From contig NZ_JALDAY010000017.1 in assembly GCF_022698165.1 (NCBI RefSeq), positions 180,188 to 244,187 of the forward strand: a stretch of DNA of 64,000 nt, in the 5' to 3' direction. The stretch's first letter is position 1; each line of letters opens with the position of its first letter. The notes under the pieces are model-generated. The model saw only the letters and a list, made by a program, of their open reading frames with translations, searched no databases and was not told where the DNA came from. Source of the DNA: Streptomyces cylindrosporus (GTDB lineage: Bacteria; Actinomycetota; Actinomycetes; Streptomycetales; Streptomycetaceae). The position numbers were made by a program, and so were the translations under genes. Shown here piece by piece: positions 51,135 through 60,551 of the stretch.

Positions 51135-51605
51135 TCAGGCGTCCTTTCCTGAAGGCTTGCCGGAAACGCCCCAGGCGGCGAACTCCAGTTCGTAGCCGAG
51201 CGACTGGAGGACCTCCTCGGCGATCTGCTGGTCCTCGTCCGCGGTGCCGCCGGCGATGCCGAGGCCGCCGATGATCTCGCCGTCCTTCTTGATGGTGACG
51301 CTGCCCTCGGTGGCCATGATCGGCAGGGCGGCGCCGGGGAGCTGGGAGAGCTGGGAGAAGAAGACGGGCTGGCTCTCCTGCCACTTCTTCAGCATCTTGC
51401 CGGGGCGCTGCATGATGGCCGCGGTGTAGGCCTTGGCGCGGGCGATGTCGGGGGTGAGCGGGCGGGCGCCGTCGGGGCGGCGGATGGCGATCGGGAAGCC
51501 GCCGGCGTCCACGACCGCGACGCTCACCGCCTTGCCGATGGCCTGGGCGCGCTTGTGGGCGGCGTCGATGATCTCCTCGGCGGCGTCCAGGGTGAGGCTG
51601 GTCAT
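51135..51605 (-). CDS. GlcG/HbpS family heme-binding-like protein
   Basis: 156 residues, GlcG/HbpS fold: LDAAEEIIDAAHKRAQAIGK, VSVAVVDAGGFPIAIRR, KAYTAAIMQRP and GSVTIKKDGEIIGGLGIAGG. Members bind heme or small ligands and occur in many catabolic operons, where some are thought to act as isomerases or ligand chaperones. No signal peptide, unlike secreted HbpS. The start overlaps the alpha/beta hydrolase gene (ATGA). Confidence 0.88.
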   Translation of the reverse strand: MTSLTLDAAEEIIDAAHKRAQAIGKAVSVAVVDAGGFPIAIRRPDGARPLTPDIARAKAYTAAIMQRPGKMLKKWQESQPVFFSQLSQLPGAALPIMATEGSVTIKKDGEIIGGLGIAGGTADEDQQIAEEVLQSLGYELEFAAWGVSGKPSGKDA

Positions 51606-52387
51606 GCGGCTTCCTTCGGTGCGGTGAGGGTGCGGCGCAGACGGGCGATCGCCGCGTTGTACTTGTCGGGCGTCTCCCAGTACATGGAGTGCGGGGCGCC
51701 CTCGACGATCTCCAGGTGCGAGCCGGGCAGGAGTTCGTGGGCGCGGGTCACGGTCTTCACGCTGAGCACCGCGTCCTTCTCGCCGGCGAGGAAGGCGACC
51801 TTGACGCCGGAGGCCTGGATGTCCTCCAGGGAGGGGCCGTTGGTGTCGAGGTTGCGCAGGTCCTGCATCTTGGCGACGTTGAAGGTGCCCATCTGCTGGA
51901 ACAGGAAGGTGAGATCGGCGCGGCCGGTCTGGAACTCCTTGGTCAGCAGTCGGTCGATGACGGGCAGTTTGACGGCCTCGGCGCGGTCCGCGGCGGCCAG
52001 TTCCCTGAGCTCGGGGTGGCTGATGCCGCCGAGGGAGTGGCCGAGGACGACGGAGGAGACGCGCTCGGGCCGGAGCAGGCCGGCGCGCAGGGCGGCGACG
52101 GAGCCGATGGACTGGCCCACCAGCATCGCGTCGGTGATGTCCTCCTGGTCGAGGACGGCGACGACGTCACCGGGGAAGTCCTGGCCGTCGAACTCGTCCA
52201 TGGACGAGTCGGACTTGCCGAAGCCGCGCAGGTCCACGGTGACGACCGTGAACTCCTCGCGCAGTGCGGCCACTTGCTGCCACCAGGCCGCGTGATGGCC
52301 ACCGCTGCCGTGCACGAACAGGATCGCCGGACCGCTGCCGTGGCGCTCGTAGTAGATGGAGGTGCCGTCGGAGTCGGCAATGGGCAT
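51602..52387 (-). CDS. alpha/beta hydrolase (MhpC-like)
   Basis: 261 residues from ATG 52387, ribosome binding site GGGAG. Catalytic Ser in VGQSIGSVAA (GQSxG), Asp in AGEKDAVLS and His in GAPHSMYWE; oxyanion motif FVHGSGG. Resembles carbon-carbon bond or ester hydrolases of meta-cleavage pathways. It lies between a VOC gene and the GlcG-like gene. The natural substrate is not visible. Confidence 0.88.
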   Translation of the reverse strand: MPIADSDGTSIYYERHGSGPAILFVHGSGGHHAAWWQQVAALREEFTVVTVDLRGFGKSDSSMDEFDGQDFPGDVVAVLDQEDITDAMLVGQSIGSVAALRAGLLRPERVSSVVLGHSLGGISHPELRELAAADRAEAVKLPVIDRLLTKEFQTGRADLTFLFQQMGTFNVAKMQDLRNLDTNGPSLEDIQASGVKVAFLAGEKDAVLSVKTVTRAHELLPGSHLEIVEGAPHSMYWETPDKYNAAIARLRRTLTAPKEAA

Positions 52388-52413
52388 GAGGGTGAACTCC
52401 CGTACGTGCAGGC

Positions 52414-52785
52414 TTAGTTGGGACGGCGACCGTGGTAGACCAGCTCGATCATGGTGTGGTCGGGGTCGTGGATGTAGCAGAACTTCGACTGGTTCTCGGG
52501 GCGTTCGATCGGCCGGGTGTGCCGGATGCCCAGCTCGGTGAGGTGGGCGAGGAACTCGTCCCAGTCGTCGACCTCGACGGCGAAGTGATAGGGCGCCATG
52601 CGCTCCATCTCCTCGACCGGGGTGAAGTGCAGGTCGAAGTTGCCCCGGGTCATCAGCACCACACGGGTGTTGGACTTGGGCTGGATGCGCTTCATCCCGA
52701 AGACCTTGGTGTACCACTCGGCGGTGCGGTCGGGGTCGGTGGTGGGGAAGTTGACGTGGTGGATGTAGCGGGGTTCCTTGCTCAT
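52414..52785 (-). CDS. VOC family (glyoxalase/dioxygenase-like) protein
   Basis: 123 residues, single VOC module: IHHVNFPTTDPDRTAEWYTK, then FDLHFTPVEEMERMAPYHFA and the C-terminal metal Glu in HTMIELVYHG. A likely metal-dependent lyase, isomerase or dioxygenase. It overlaps the FAH-family gene by four bases. Confidence 0.86.
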   Translation of the reverse strand: MSKEPRYIHHVNFPTTDPDRTAEWYTKVFGMKRIQPKSNTRVVLMTRGNFDLHFTPVEEMERMAPYHFAVEVDDWDEFLAHLTELGIRHTRPIERPENQSKFCYIHDPDHTMIELVYHGRRPN

Positions 52786-53552
52786 GGCTGATTCCCTTCG
52801 AGTTGTACGGGGTTGGACAGCACGCCGATGCCGCTGATCTCGACGTCCACGGTGTCGCCCGGCTCGATCCGGCAGACGGACTCGGCGCCCATCCACAGCA
52901 CGTCGCCGGGGTGCACGGTGAGGTGTCTGGTCATCTCGACGAGGTAGTCGAAGGGGTCGAACACCATGTCGCCGGTGGGGAATTCGGACCGGACCTCGCC
53001 GTTGACGCGGAGTGTGGTGGTCTGTGCGAGGGCGTCGACGTCGGTCTCGATCCAGGGCCCCATCGGCTTGAACGTGTCGCTGTTCTTGCTGCGCCAGAAG
53101 GTGCGGTCCTGGTGCTGCCAGGCGCGGGCGCTGACGTCGTTGCCGATGGTCCAGCCGAAGACGGCCTTGCGCGCCTCCTCGTGGGTGGCGTGCCGCAGCG
53201 TACGGCCGATGACGGCGACGAGTTCGGGCTCGGCCTCGAAGCGGCCCTCGACCTCGGCGGGCTTGACGATCGGCGAACCGTGCCCGGTGAGCGCGTTGTT
53301 GGCGCGGTAGCCGATCTCGGGGCGGGCCGGGGTCTCGACGCCGGCGTGGGCGATGTGCCGCGGGTAGTTCATGCCGACCGCGTAGAACACGGGCGGCACG
53401 ACCGGCGGCAGCCATACGGCAGTCGAGCGGGCGACCGCGCCGAGGACCTCCGGTTCGCCCTCGATCGGGGACCCGGACAGCAGCTCGATCTCCTCCTCCC
53501 CCACCCGGCCCCACACCGGCCGGCCGTCGACGAGGATGCGGGCGTACCTCAT
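52782..53552 (-). CDS. fumarylacetoacetate hydrolase (FAH) family protein
   Basis: 256 residues. The FAH core is visible: YAVGMNYPRHIAHAG, EAEPELVAVIGRTL, VFGWTIGNDVSARAWQ, FKPMGPWIETD, DPFDYLVEMTRHLTVHPGDV and RIEPGDTVDVEI, with the Glu/Glu/Asp metal site. Relatives hydrolyse or decarboxylate diketo acids produced by ring cleavage. It overlaps genes on both sides, which shows tight coupling within the operon. Confidence 0.93.
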   Translation of the reverse strand: MRYARILVDGRPVWGRVGEEEIELLSGSPIEGEPEVLGAVARSTAVWLPPVVPPVFYAVGMNYPRHIAHAGVETPARPEIGYRANNALTGHGSPIVKPAEVEGRFEAEPELVAVIGRTLRHATHEEARKAVFGWTIGNDVSARAWQHQDRTFWRSKNSDTFKPMGPWIETDVDALAQTTTLRVNGEVRSEFPTGDMVFDPFDYLVEMTRHLTVHPGDVLWMGAESVCRIEPGDTVDVEISGIGVLSNPVQLEGNQP

Positions 53553-54994
53553 GGCGCCAGCAGGTGGGAGACGCGCTTGGTGATCAGGTAGGCGTCGAGG
53601 GCCTCGGGCCCGCCCTCACGGCCGTAACCGCTCTCCTTCACACCGCCCGAGGGCGCCTCGTGGACGGAGCCGCCGCAGTGGTTGAGGGAGAGGATCCCGG
53701 CCTCCAGCTCGTCCGAGAGGCGCTCGGCGGTGGCGGCGGACCGGGTGAAGCCGTAGGCGGCCAGGCCGTACGGCAGTTCGTTCGCGGTCCTCAGGGCCTC
53801 GTCGAGGTCGGTGAAGGGGACGATGGGGGCGAGCGGTCCGAAGGGCTCCTCGTGCAGGAGATCGGCGTTCGCCGGTACGTCCGTCAGGACGGTCGGCGCG
53901 AAGAAGTAGCCGGGGCGGTCCGGGCGTTCGCCGCCGGTGAGCACCTTGGCGCCCTTGGCGACGGCGTCCCCGGTCAGGCGGATCATGGCGTCGAGGCGGC
54001 GCTCGTTGGCCAGCGGGCCCATCTTCGTGCCCTCGGCCAGTCCGTCGCCGACGACCACGGCCTCGGCGGCCTTGACGAACTCGGCGGTGAACTCCTCGAC
54101 CAGGCTCTCGTGGACCAGGAAGCGGCTGGGCGAGGTGCACACCTGCCCGGCGTTCACGAACTTCGCCTGCGCGGCGCGGCGGGCCGCGATGGCGGGGTCG
54201 GCGTCCTCGCACACGATCACCGGGGCGTGACCGCCCAGCTCCATCAGCGTCGGCTTCATGACCTTGCCCGCCTCGGCGGCCAGCAGTTTGCCGACGGGCA
54301 CCGAACCGGTGAAGGCGATCAGGCGCGTGATGGGAGAGGCGATGAGGTGGGCGGAGACCTCGGCGGGTTCGCCGAAGACGAGGTTGAGGACACCGGCCGG
54401 CAGCCCCGCGTCGGCGAAGCAGGCGACCAGCGCTGCGGCCGTCGCCGGGGTCTCCTCGGAGGCCTTGATGACGATCGAGCAGCCCGCGGTCAGCGCGGAG
54501 GAGATCTTCCGCATGGGGCCGCCGGCCGGGAAGTTCCACGGCACGAACGCGGCGACGGGGCCCACCGGTTCACGGCGCACGGTCAGTACGGTGCCGGGGG
54601 CCGAGGGGATGATACGGCCGTACGCGCGGCGGGCGTCCTCGATGTGCCAGCGCAGGGTGTCGGCGACCCGGCGGGCCTCGCCGGTGGACTCGGCGAGGGG
54701 CTTGCCCTGCTCCAGGGTCATGATCCGGCCCACCTCGGCGGCGCGCTCGGTGAGCAGGTCGGCGGCGGCGTGCAGGATCTGGGTCCGCTTGGCGACGGAG
54801 GTGTTCCGCCAGGTGCGGAAGCCCTTCTCGGCGGCTTCGAGGGCGCGGTCGAGGTCGGCGGTGGTGGCGAGCGGGACCTGTCCGATCACCTCCTCGGTCG
54901 CGGGGTTCACGATGGGGGCGGTGCGTCCGGTGCCGCCCTGGCACCACTCGCCCGCGATGTACATGCGGACGGCGGGGTAGCCGTGGTCGGTGGT
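53549..54994 (-). CDS. aldehyde dehydrogenase family protein (succinate-semialdehyde dehydrogenase-like)
   Basis: 481 residues from ATG 54994. Family motifs: PWNFPAGGPMRKISSALTAG, KASEETPATA, FTGSVPVGK, LMELGGHAPVIVCEDADP and the nucleophile Cys in NAGQVCTSPSRF. Close to GabD-type enzymes in the region around the Cys. In this operon it probably oxidises a semialdehyde released after ring opening. Overlaps the FAH gene by four bases. Confidence 0.92.
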   Translation of the reverse strand, partial: TTDHGYPAVRMYIAGEWCQGGTGRTAPIVNPATEEVIGQVPLATTADLDRALEAAEKGFRTWRNTSVAKRTQILHAAADLLTERAAEVGRIMTLEQGKPLAESTGEARRVADTLRWHIEDARRAYGRIIPSAPGTVLTVRREPVGPVAAFVPWNFPAGGPMRKISSALTAGCSIVIKASEETPATAAALVACFADAGLPAGVLNLVFGEPAEVSAHLIASPITRLIAFTGSVPVGKLLAAEAGKVMKPTLMELGGHAPVIVCEDADPAIAARRAAQAKFVNAGQVCTSPSRFLVHESLVEEFTAEFVKAAEAVVVGDGLAEGTKMGPLANERRLDAMIRLTGDAVAKGAKVLTGGERPDRPGYFFAPTVLTDVPANADLLHEEPFGPLAPIVPFTDLDEALRTANELPYGLAAYGFTRSAATAERLSDELEAGILSLNHCGGSVHEAPSGGVKESGYGREGGPEALDAYLITKRVSHLLAP

Positions 54995-55011
54995 CATGGG
55001 TGGGTGCCCTC

Positions 55012-55923
55012 TCAAGAGGCTTCGTTGTCGCGGTTGGTGCGCAGGGCCCAGATGTGGTGCGGCGGGGTCGTCTCGTGGACGCGGGTCTCGTAGCTGTCGT
55101 CGACCCGGTCCATGTCGGCGGCGTACTCGACGCGGCCGCCGCACGGGGCGTGCAGGAAGCGGAAGACGTTGGAGCCGATGGTGTGGCGGCCCAGCCGGCG
55201 GGCCTCCCGCCAGCCGTGCTCGATCATGTGGTTGCCGCCCTCGATCACGTCGTCGAAGCCCGGCACCTCGTACGCGATGTGGTTGATCCCGGCCTTGTCG
55301 GGCCGGTGGCAGAGCAGCATGGTGTGCTGGTCCTGGTCACCCGGGGCCTGCATGAACACGCCCATCGGCTCGACGACGTCGGTGGGGCGGAAGCCGAGGA
55401 GGTCGGTGTAGAAGGCGACTGCCTCGTCCTTGCCCGGCTTGGGGATGTTCAGTGCCACGTGGCACATCCGCAGCGGCCGGACCCGCTCGATGGCGTCCAG
55501 GGCGGTGTTCCAGCGGTTGACGTTGCCGAGCGCGTTGGCGGGACGCGGCGTGACCGGGGCCGGCTTGGGGCGGGCCAGGGTCAGGCCGACGCCGAAGCCG
55601 GTGTCGTCGACGGTGTGGTGGACGCCGTCGGCGCTCTCGCGGACCTCGCGGTCCTTGGCGACGGCGGTCACCAGCCGCTCCAGCTCCTGAGGGGTGTCGA
55701 CACCCCACACGACCTCGCGCAGGGTGGGCCCGGACTCCACCGGGGGCGGCAGCAGCGGGCCGGGGAGGGTGTCCAGGTGGAGGGTCTGCCCGGTGAGCGT
55801 CTCGAACACGGCGTGCTCGTCGGTCCGCTCCACCGGGAACAGCCCGAAGTCGTCGAAGAAACGGACGCATTCGTCGAGGTCGTCGATACCGTAGGTGACC
55901 GATTCGATCCTCTGGATTCCCAT
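55012..55923 (-). CDS. VOC family extradiol-type dioxygenase
   Basis: 303 residues, two VOC modules as in type I extradiol dioxygenases. The C-terminal module carries a complete 2-His-1-carboxylate set: His155 (RMCHVALN), His215 (GINHIAYEV) and Glu266 (GRVEYAAD). A catecholic ring-cleaving role with Fe(II) is therefore likely. It lies between the LysR gene and the aldehyde dehydrogenase gene, and is the strongest indication that the operon degrades an aromatic compound. Confidence 0.87.
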   Translation of the reverse strand: MGIQRIESVTYGIDDLDECVRFFDDFGLFPVERTDEHAVFETLTGQTLHLDTLPGPLLPPPVESGPTLREVVWGVDTPQELERLVTAVAKDREVRESADGVHHTVDDTGFGVGLTLARPKPAPVTPRPANALGNVNRWNTALDAIERVRPLRMCHVALNIPKPGKDEAVAFYTDLLGFRPTDVVEPMGVFMQAPGDQDQHTMLLCHRPDKAGINHIAYEVPGFDDVIEGGNHMIEHGWREARRLGRHTIGSNVFRFLHAPCGGRVEYAADMDRVDDSYETRVHETTPPHHIWALRTNRDNEAS

Positions 55924-56020
55924 GGATTCCTCTTTTCGCGGGTCGCCTGTGAGCGTAGATTTCCGCAGGCCGCGGGCTCAATGGATGGGGGCCCGCGGGA
56001 TGCGCAATCGTTTCTTGCGC

Positions 56021-56932
56021 CTACTGGTCGATCGCGGGGATGGGGTTGCGCGAGAACCAGTCGGTGAGGAAGTCCAGGAACACGCTGATCTTGCGCGGGG
56101 TGCCCTGCCCGGGGCCGTAGATCGCGTACAGCGGGCGGTCGGGCACCGCCAGCTCCGGCAGCAGGACCCGCAGCGCTCCGGAGACGAGGTCGTCGTACGC
56201 CGGACGCTGCGGCAGCAGCGCGATGCCCCGCCCGTGGACGGCCGCCTTCTGCAGCGCGAGGTACGAGTTCGACGAGAAGGCGATGTTGCGGATCTTGTGC
56301 AGGGTGGACGCGTGGCCGTGGCCCAGGCGCCAGACCGGGTCGTTCACATGGACCAGGCAGTCGTGGTTCGCGAGGGCGTTGGGCTCGTCCAGCGGGCCCT
56401 CGCGGTCCAGGTACGCCTCCGACGCGCACAGCACGAACGGCAGCGAGGCGATCTTCTTGAGCCGGACGCTCGAGTCCCTGAGGTCCCGGGTGTGGAAGGC
56501 GACGTCGAAACCGCCGTCCAGGAAGTCGTAGGTGCGGTCGGACATTCCGCCGAGTTCGAATCTCACCTGGATTTTCGGGTGGGCCGCGGAAAAGGCGGCG
56601 ATGGCGTCCCCGAGATCGAGGCTGCCTATCCATTTCGGGCAGATGATGCTGAGGGTGCCTTCCGGCCGGTCGTGCAGCTGGGCTATACCGGCGTCCTCGG
56701 CCTCGATCTCGTTCAGAATGCGTTCGGCGAATTCCGCGTAGCGCCGGCCCGGTTCGGTGAGGCTCACCGAGCGGGCCGTGCGGTTGACCAGCCGCACGCC
56801 GACCTGCCGCTCCAGCTCCGCCACGTGCCGTGACACCAGCGAGCCCGACGAGCCCAGCTTCTTGGCGGCTCCACTGAAGCTGCCGACCTGTGCGACGGTG
56901 ACGAAGCTGTGCATCAGGAGCAAGCGATCCAT
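56021..56932 (-). CDS. LysR family transcriptional regulator
   Basis: 303 residues. N-terminal winged helix: MHSFVTVAQVGSFSGAAKKL and SSGSLVSRHVAELERQ, followed by NRTARSVSLTEPG. The rest is a LysR substrate-binding domain. It sits between the transporter genes and the extradiol gene, all on the same strand, and may activate both flanking units. The inducer should be an intermediate of the pathway. Confidence 0.93.
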   Translation of the reverse strand: MDRLLLMHSFVTVAQVGSFSGAAKKLGSSGSLVSRHVAELERQVGVRLVNRTARSVSLTEPGRRYAEFAERILNEIEAEDAGIAQLHDRPEGTLSIICPKWIGSLDLGDAIAAFSAAHPKIQVRFELGGMSDRTYDFLDGGFDVAFHTRDLRDSSVRLKKIASLPFVLCASEAYLDREGPLDEPNALANHDCLVHVNDPVWRLGHGHASTLHKIRNIAFSSNSYLALQKAAVHGRGIALLPQRPAYDDLVSGALRVLLPELAVPDRPLYAIYGPGQGTPRKISVFLDFLTDWFSRNPIPAIDQ

Positions 56933-56981
56933 TTGTCTTTTCCTCCGGCCCTCCCGCTCACGTCCTTGTGAGGGGGGTGTC

Positions 56982-57935
56982 CTACTTGGGGCAGTACTGG
57001 GGCGCGTCGCCCAGGTTGTCCTTGGTCACCAAGACAAGGGGAATGTTGGCAATCTTGTCAACCTTCTTGTTGTCCAGTAGACCGACGGCGTTCGTGACCG
57101 CGGTGTCGCCGATCGTCTTCGCCGAATTCGCCACGGTGGCGGAGAAGTCACCGCTCTTCACGGCCGCGAGACCCTCGTCGGTGCCGTTCGCGGTGACGAT
57201 CTTGACGTTCTTCTTGCCGGCCGCGTCGAAGGCCTTGCGGACGGCGAAGGCCATGTCCTCGTTGGCGACGAAGGCGTAATCCAGGTCCGGGTGGGCCTCG
57301 ATCATGTTCTCGGCGACGTCCTGCGCCTTGGCCGGGTTGAACATGCCGGGCTGGTTCGCGACCACCTTGGCGTTGGCCGGCAGGGCGCCCTTGAAGCCGC
57401 CCACCATGAGGTCGGAGGCGGCCCCCGGGGCGCCGGCCACGATGCCGACCTTGACGTCCTTGCCGCCGGCGTCCTTCGCGATCCAGCCGGCGTCCAGGCT
57501 GCCGAGCTTCTTCAGGTCGACGACGGCCGCGCCGAGGATGTCATCGACGTCGCTGGTGGCGACGGACGTCAGGTAGATCGGGATGCCCGAGGCCTTCGCC
57601 TTGGCTATGTCGCCCTTGAGCGAGTCGACGTTGACCGTCTGCACGATCAGCGCGCTCACGTTGCGGGAGATCATGTCCTCGATGTTGGACAGCTCGGTGC
57701 CCGCGTTCTGGTGCGAGTTGGCCGTGTAGACCTTGGCGCCCTCGGTCTTGGCGGTCTCCTCGACGGCCTTCTGCAGACAGGTGTGGAAGCTGGTGTCGCC
57801 GCCGTTGACGAATCCGAGGGTGAGGTCGCCGGAGCTGCTGCTGCTTCCGTTGTCGTCACCGCATCCGCTCAGCACGAGCGTGGAGGTGACGGCGGTGGCG
57901 AACAGCGCGCTGCGGGAACGGGCGGAGAATCTCAT
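56982..57935 (-). CDS. sugar-type ABC transporter substrate-binding lipoprotein
   Basis: 317 residues from ATG 57935. Signal peptide with lipobox LSGC followed by Gly/Ser-rich linker. The mature part is of the periplasmic-binding protein 4 type: LTLGFVNGGDTSFHTCLQKA, ISRNVSALIVQTVNVDSLKG, VGIVAGAPGAASD and DLDYAFVANEDMAFAV. RbsB-like; ligands can be sugars or, in aromatic clusters, other polar molecules. It lies 55 bases after the permease gene. Confidence 0.92.
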   Translation of the reverse strand: MRFSARSRSALFATAVTSTLVLSGCGDDNGSSSSSGDLTLGFVNGGDTSFHTCLQKAVEETAKTEGAKVYTANSHQNAGTELSNIEDMISRNVSALIVQTVNVDSLKGDIAKAKASGIPIYLTSVATSDVDDILGAAVVDLKKLGSLDAGWIAKDAGGKDVKVGIVAGAPGAASDLMVGGFKGALPANAKVVANQPGMFNPAKAQDVAENMIEAHPDLDYAFVANEDMAFAVRKAFDAAGKKNVKIVTANGTDEGLAAVKSGDFSATVANSAKTIGDTAVTNAVGLLDNKKVDKIANIPLVLVTKDNLGDAPQYCPK

Positions 57936-57990
57936 GAGGTGCCGCCTTTCAAAGGAGAAGCAGGTCAAGTAGCAAGGGAATTACGGGAAT

Positions 57991-59001
57991 TCAGTGCCGG
58001 GAGGCGGAGCGCGCCTTGTGCATCTCGTTGGCGATCGCCGCGACGAGCAGCACCGCGCCGACCGAGACCGGCTGGTAATTGCTGGAGAAATCCAGGAGGT
58101 TGAGCGCGTTGGCGACCACGCCGAGGAGCACCAGGCCCAGGGCGGTGCCGATCACGGTGCCGTAGCCGCCCGCGAGGGAGGTGCCGCCGATGACGACCGC
58201 GGCGACTACGGCGAGCTGGAGCGAGAGCCCCGCGGTGCCGCCGGGGCTGGAGGAGCCCAGCCGGGAGAGCAGCATCAGGCCGGCGAGGCCGGAGAGGGTG
58301 CCGGTCAGGCCGTAGAGGGTCAGCTTCCGTGCGGTGACGTTGATGCCGCTGAGGCGGGCGACGTGCTCGTTGCCGCCGATCGCGAAGGCGTCGCGGCCGA
58401 ACACGGTGAACCGCATGACCAGCGCCGTCGCGACGAGCACCAGGACCGCCACGACCAGCAGGTACGGCACGCCGAGGACCTTGTCGTTGCCGAGGGCGAA
58501 CATGCGGGTCCCGATGGAGATGGTGTTGCCGTCGTGCACGAGGAGCGCGACGCCGTCGAGGAGGGTGGCCGAGGCCAGGGTCACGACGAACGGCGCCACG
58601 TTGGTGAAGGTCACCACCAGTCCGTTGACCAGCCCGATCGCGGTGCCGAGCAACAGCGCGACGACCACCGCGTAGGCCGTGGCGTGTCCGCCGGCAAGGA
58701 GTTTCGCGGCGACAGCGGCGGTCACGGCGACGTTGGAGCCCATGGAGAAGTCCATGCCGCCCGCGGTCATCAGCAGGGTGAGCCCGGCGGCGAGCACCGC
58801 GTTGACGCTGATCTGGCCGAGCACGTTGATGATGTTGCGGTCGGTGGCGAAGGTGTCGCTCTGGACGGCGGTGAAGACCACGACCAGGGCGAGGACCACG
58901 ATGAGCCCGGCGTGCGGGATGTCCCGCAACCGCCCTATGGAGACACGGGACTTGGACGGGCCGGAGACGCCGGGGGCATCGGGAAGTGTCTTGACGCTCA
59001 C
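57991..59001 (-). CDS. sugar-type ABC transporter permease (RbsC-like)
   Basis: 336 residues from GTG 59001, which overlaps the ATPase stop (GTGA). Eight or more hydrophobic helices; the conserved blocks AGLTLLMTAGGMDFSMGSNV and IGGNEHVARLSGINV, with GTSLAGGYGTVIGTALGLVL, identify a ribose/branched type BPD_transp_2 permease. Only one permease gene is present, so a homodimer is likely. Confidence 0.93.
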   Translation of the reverse strand: MSVKTLPDAPGVSGPSKSRVSIGRLRDIPHAGLIVVLALVVVFTAVQSDTFATDRNIINVLGQISVNAVLAAGLTLLMTAGGMDFSMGSNVAVTAAVAAKLLAGGHATAYAVVVALLLGTAIGLVNGLVVTFTNVAPFVVTLASATLLDGVALLVHDGNTISIGTRMFALGNDKVLGVPYLLVVAVLVLVATALVMRFTVFGRDAFAIGGNEHVARLSGINVTARKLTLYGLTGTLSGLAGLMLLSRLGSSSPGGTAGLSLQLAVVAAVVIGGTSLAGGYGTVIGTALGLVLLGVVANALNLLDFSSNYQPVSVGAVLLVAAIANEMHKARSASRH

Positions 59002-60551
59002 TGCGGTTCGCCTCCGAGGGCCGTGGCGACGAGTTCGTCGCGGGTGATGGCGGTGATGTCGTGCTCGGCGACCGTGCGGCCGGCGCTCACGACGACGACC
59101 CGGTCGGCCAGGCGCATGACCTCCTCGGCGGAGGAGGAGGCGAGCAGTACGGCCACGCCCCGGGAGGCGAGGTCGTCGACGAGGGTGTGGATGTCGGCCA
59201 TGGCGGCGATGTCCACACCGTTGGTGGGGTCCTCCAGGAAGCAGGCGGCGGGCGAGGTCTCCAGCCACTTGCCGAGCAGCACCTTCTGCTGGTTGCCGCC
59301 GGACAGCGCGCTCACCGGCGGGTTGCCGGCCAGCGCCTTGACTCCGTAGCTGCGCCTCAACGGGGCGGCGCGGCGGGCGAGTTCGGTACGGCGGTGCAGA
59401 CGCCGGCGGGCGAACCGGTCGTCGGCGAGCATCAGGTTCTCGTCCAGGGAGAGCTCCGGGACGAGGCCGAGGGCGCGGCGGTCGCCGGTGACGCAGCGCA
59501 GGCCGCTGCCGAGGGAGGCGGGGACGCGCCCGAAGGGCACCGGCCGTCCCTCGACGTGGAGTTCGCCGGTGTCGGGGCGCCGGCGGCCGGAGAGCAGGTC
59601 GAACAGGCGGGACTGGGCGTCCCCGGCCGGCCCCAGGACGGCGACGATCTCGCCCTTGCGTACCTCGACGGTGAAGTCCCGGATCGCCCGGCCGTGGGTC
59701 AACCCCCTGATGGACAGGCCGACTTCGTCCTTCGGGGCGGGGCGCTCGGGCCGGGTGGAGACGACGTCCCGGCCCACCATGGCCCGTACCAGCTCCGCGT
59801 GATCCATCTCCGTGGCGGGCGCCGTGCGCACCACTGCCCCGTCCCGCAGGACGGTGAGGCGGTCGGCGACGGCCATGACCTCGTCGATGTAGTGCGAGAT
59901 GTAGACGACGGCGACGCCCTCGTCCCGCAACTTCCGCACCAGGGCCCGAATTTGGTTGGCCGCTTCGGCGCTCAGGCAGGCGGTGGGCTCGTCGAGGATC
60001 AGGATGCGGCCGCCGCGGCGGACCTCGCGGGCCACCTCGACCATGGTCTGCTCGGCGACGCTGAGCGAACCGGCGGTGCGCTCGACGTCGATGTCGATGC
60101 CGAGGCCGTGCAGGGCCTCGCGGGCCGCGTCCCGGACCGCCTTCCAGTGGACGGTGCCGGCGCGGGTGGGCAGGTCGCCGAGGAGGACGTTCTCGGCGAC
60201 GGTCAGGCCCATCGCGAGTTCGCGGCGCTGCGGGACCGAGGCGACGCCGAGGCGGCGGGCCCGGCGCACGGTGAGTCCGTGCTGCGCGTGCCCGTCGACC
60301 TCGATCGTGCCGCCGTCGGCCTGGTGGACCCCGGAGAGGATCTGCACCAGGGTCGACTTGCCCGCGCCGTTCATGCCCATCAGGGCGTGGATCTCGCCCG
60401 GGTACAGGTCGAGGTCGACGCCTTTGAGGGCGGCGGCTCCGCCGAAGCTCTTGGTGACGCCCCGGACGCGGAGCACGGCCGCGGGCTGCGCGTCGCTCGT
60501 CGGTGTCACGGCGGTGCCTCCCTGCGTGCCCGGGTCGGTGAGAGGGGTCAT
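58998..60551 (-). CDS. sugar-type ABC transporter ATP-binding protein (RbsA-like, two NBDs)
   Basis: 517 residues with two ATPase domains. Domain 1: Walker A GMNGAGKST, signature LSVAEQTMVE, Walker B ILILDEPTACLS. Domain 2 is degenerate in the usual RbsA manner: GPAGDAQSR in place of Walker A, signature LSGGNQQK, and FLEDPTNGVD, in which Asp and Glu of Walker B are swapped. ATG 60551 overlaps the stop of the CMD-like gene. Confidence 0.93.
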   Translation of the reverse strand: MTPLTDPGTQGGTAVTPTSDAQPAAVLRVRGVTKSFGGAAALKGVDLDLYPGEIHALMGMNGAGKSTLVQILSGVHQADGGTIEVDGHAQHGLTVRRARRLGVASVPQRRELAMGLTVAENVLLGDLPTRAGTVHWKAVRDAAREALHGLGIDIDVERTAGSLSVAEQTMVEVAREVRRGGRILILDEPTACLSAEAANQIRALVRKLRDEGVAVVYISHYIDEVMAVADRLTVLRDGAVVRTAPATEMDHAELVRAMVGRDVVSTRPERPAPKDEVGLSIRGLTHGRAIRDFTVEVRKGEIVAVLGPAGDAQSRLFDLLSGRRRPDTGELHVEGRPVPFGRVPASLGSGLRCVTGDRRALGLVPELSLDENLMLADDRFARRRLHRRTELARRAAPLRRSYGVKALAGNPPVSALSGGNQQKVLLGKWLETSPAACFLEDPTNGVDIAAMADIHTLVDDLASRGVAVLLASSSAEEVMRLADRVVVVSAGRTVAEHDITAITRDELVATALGGEPQ

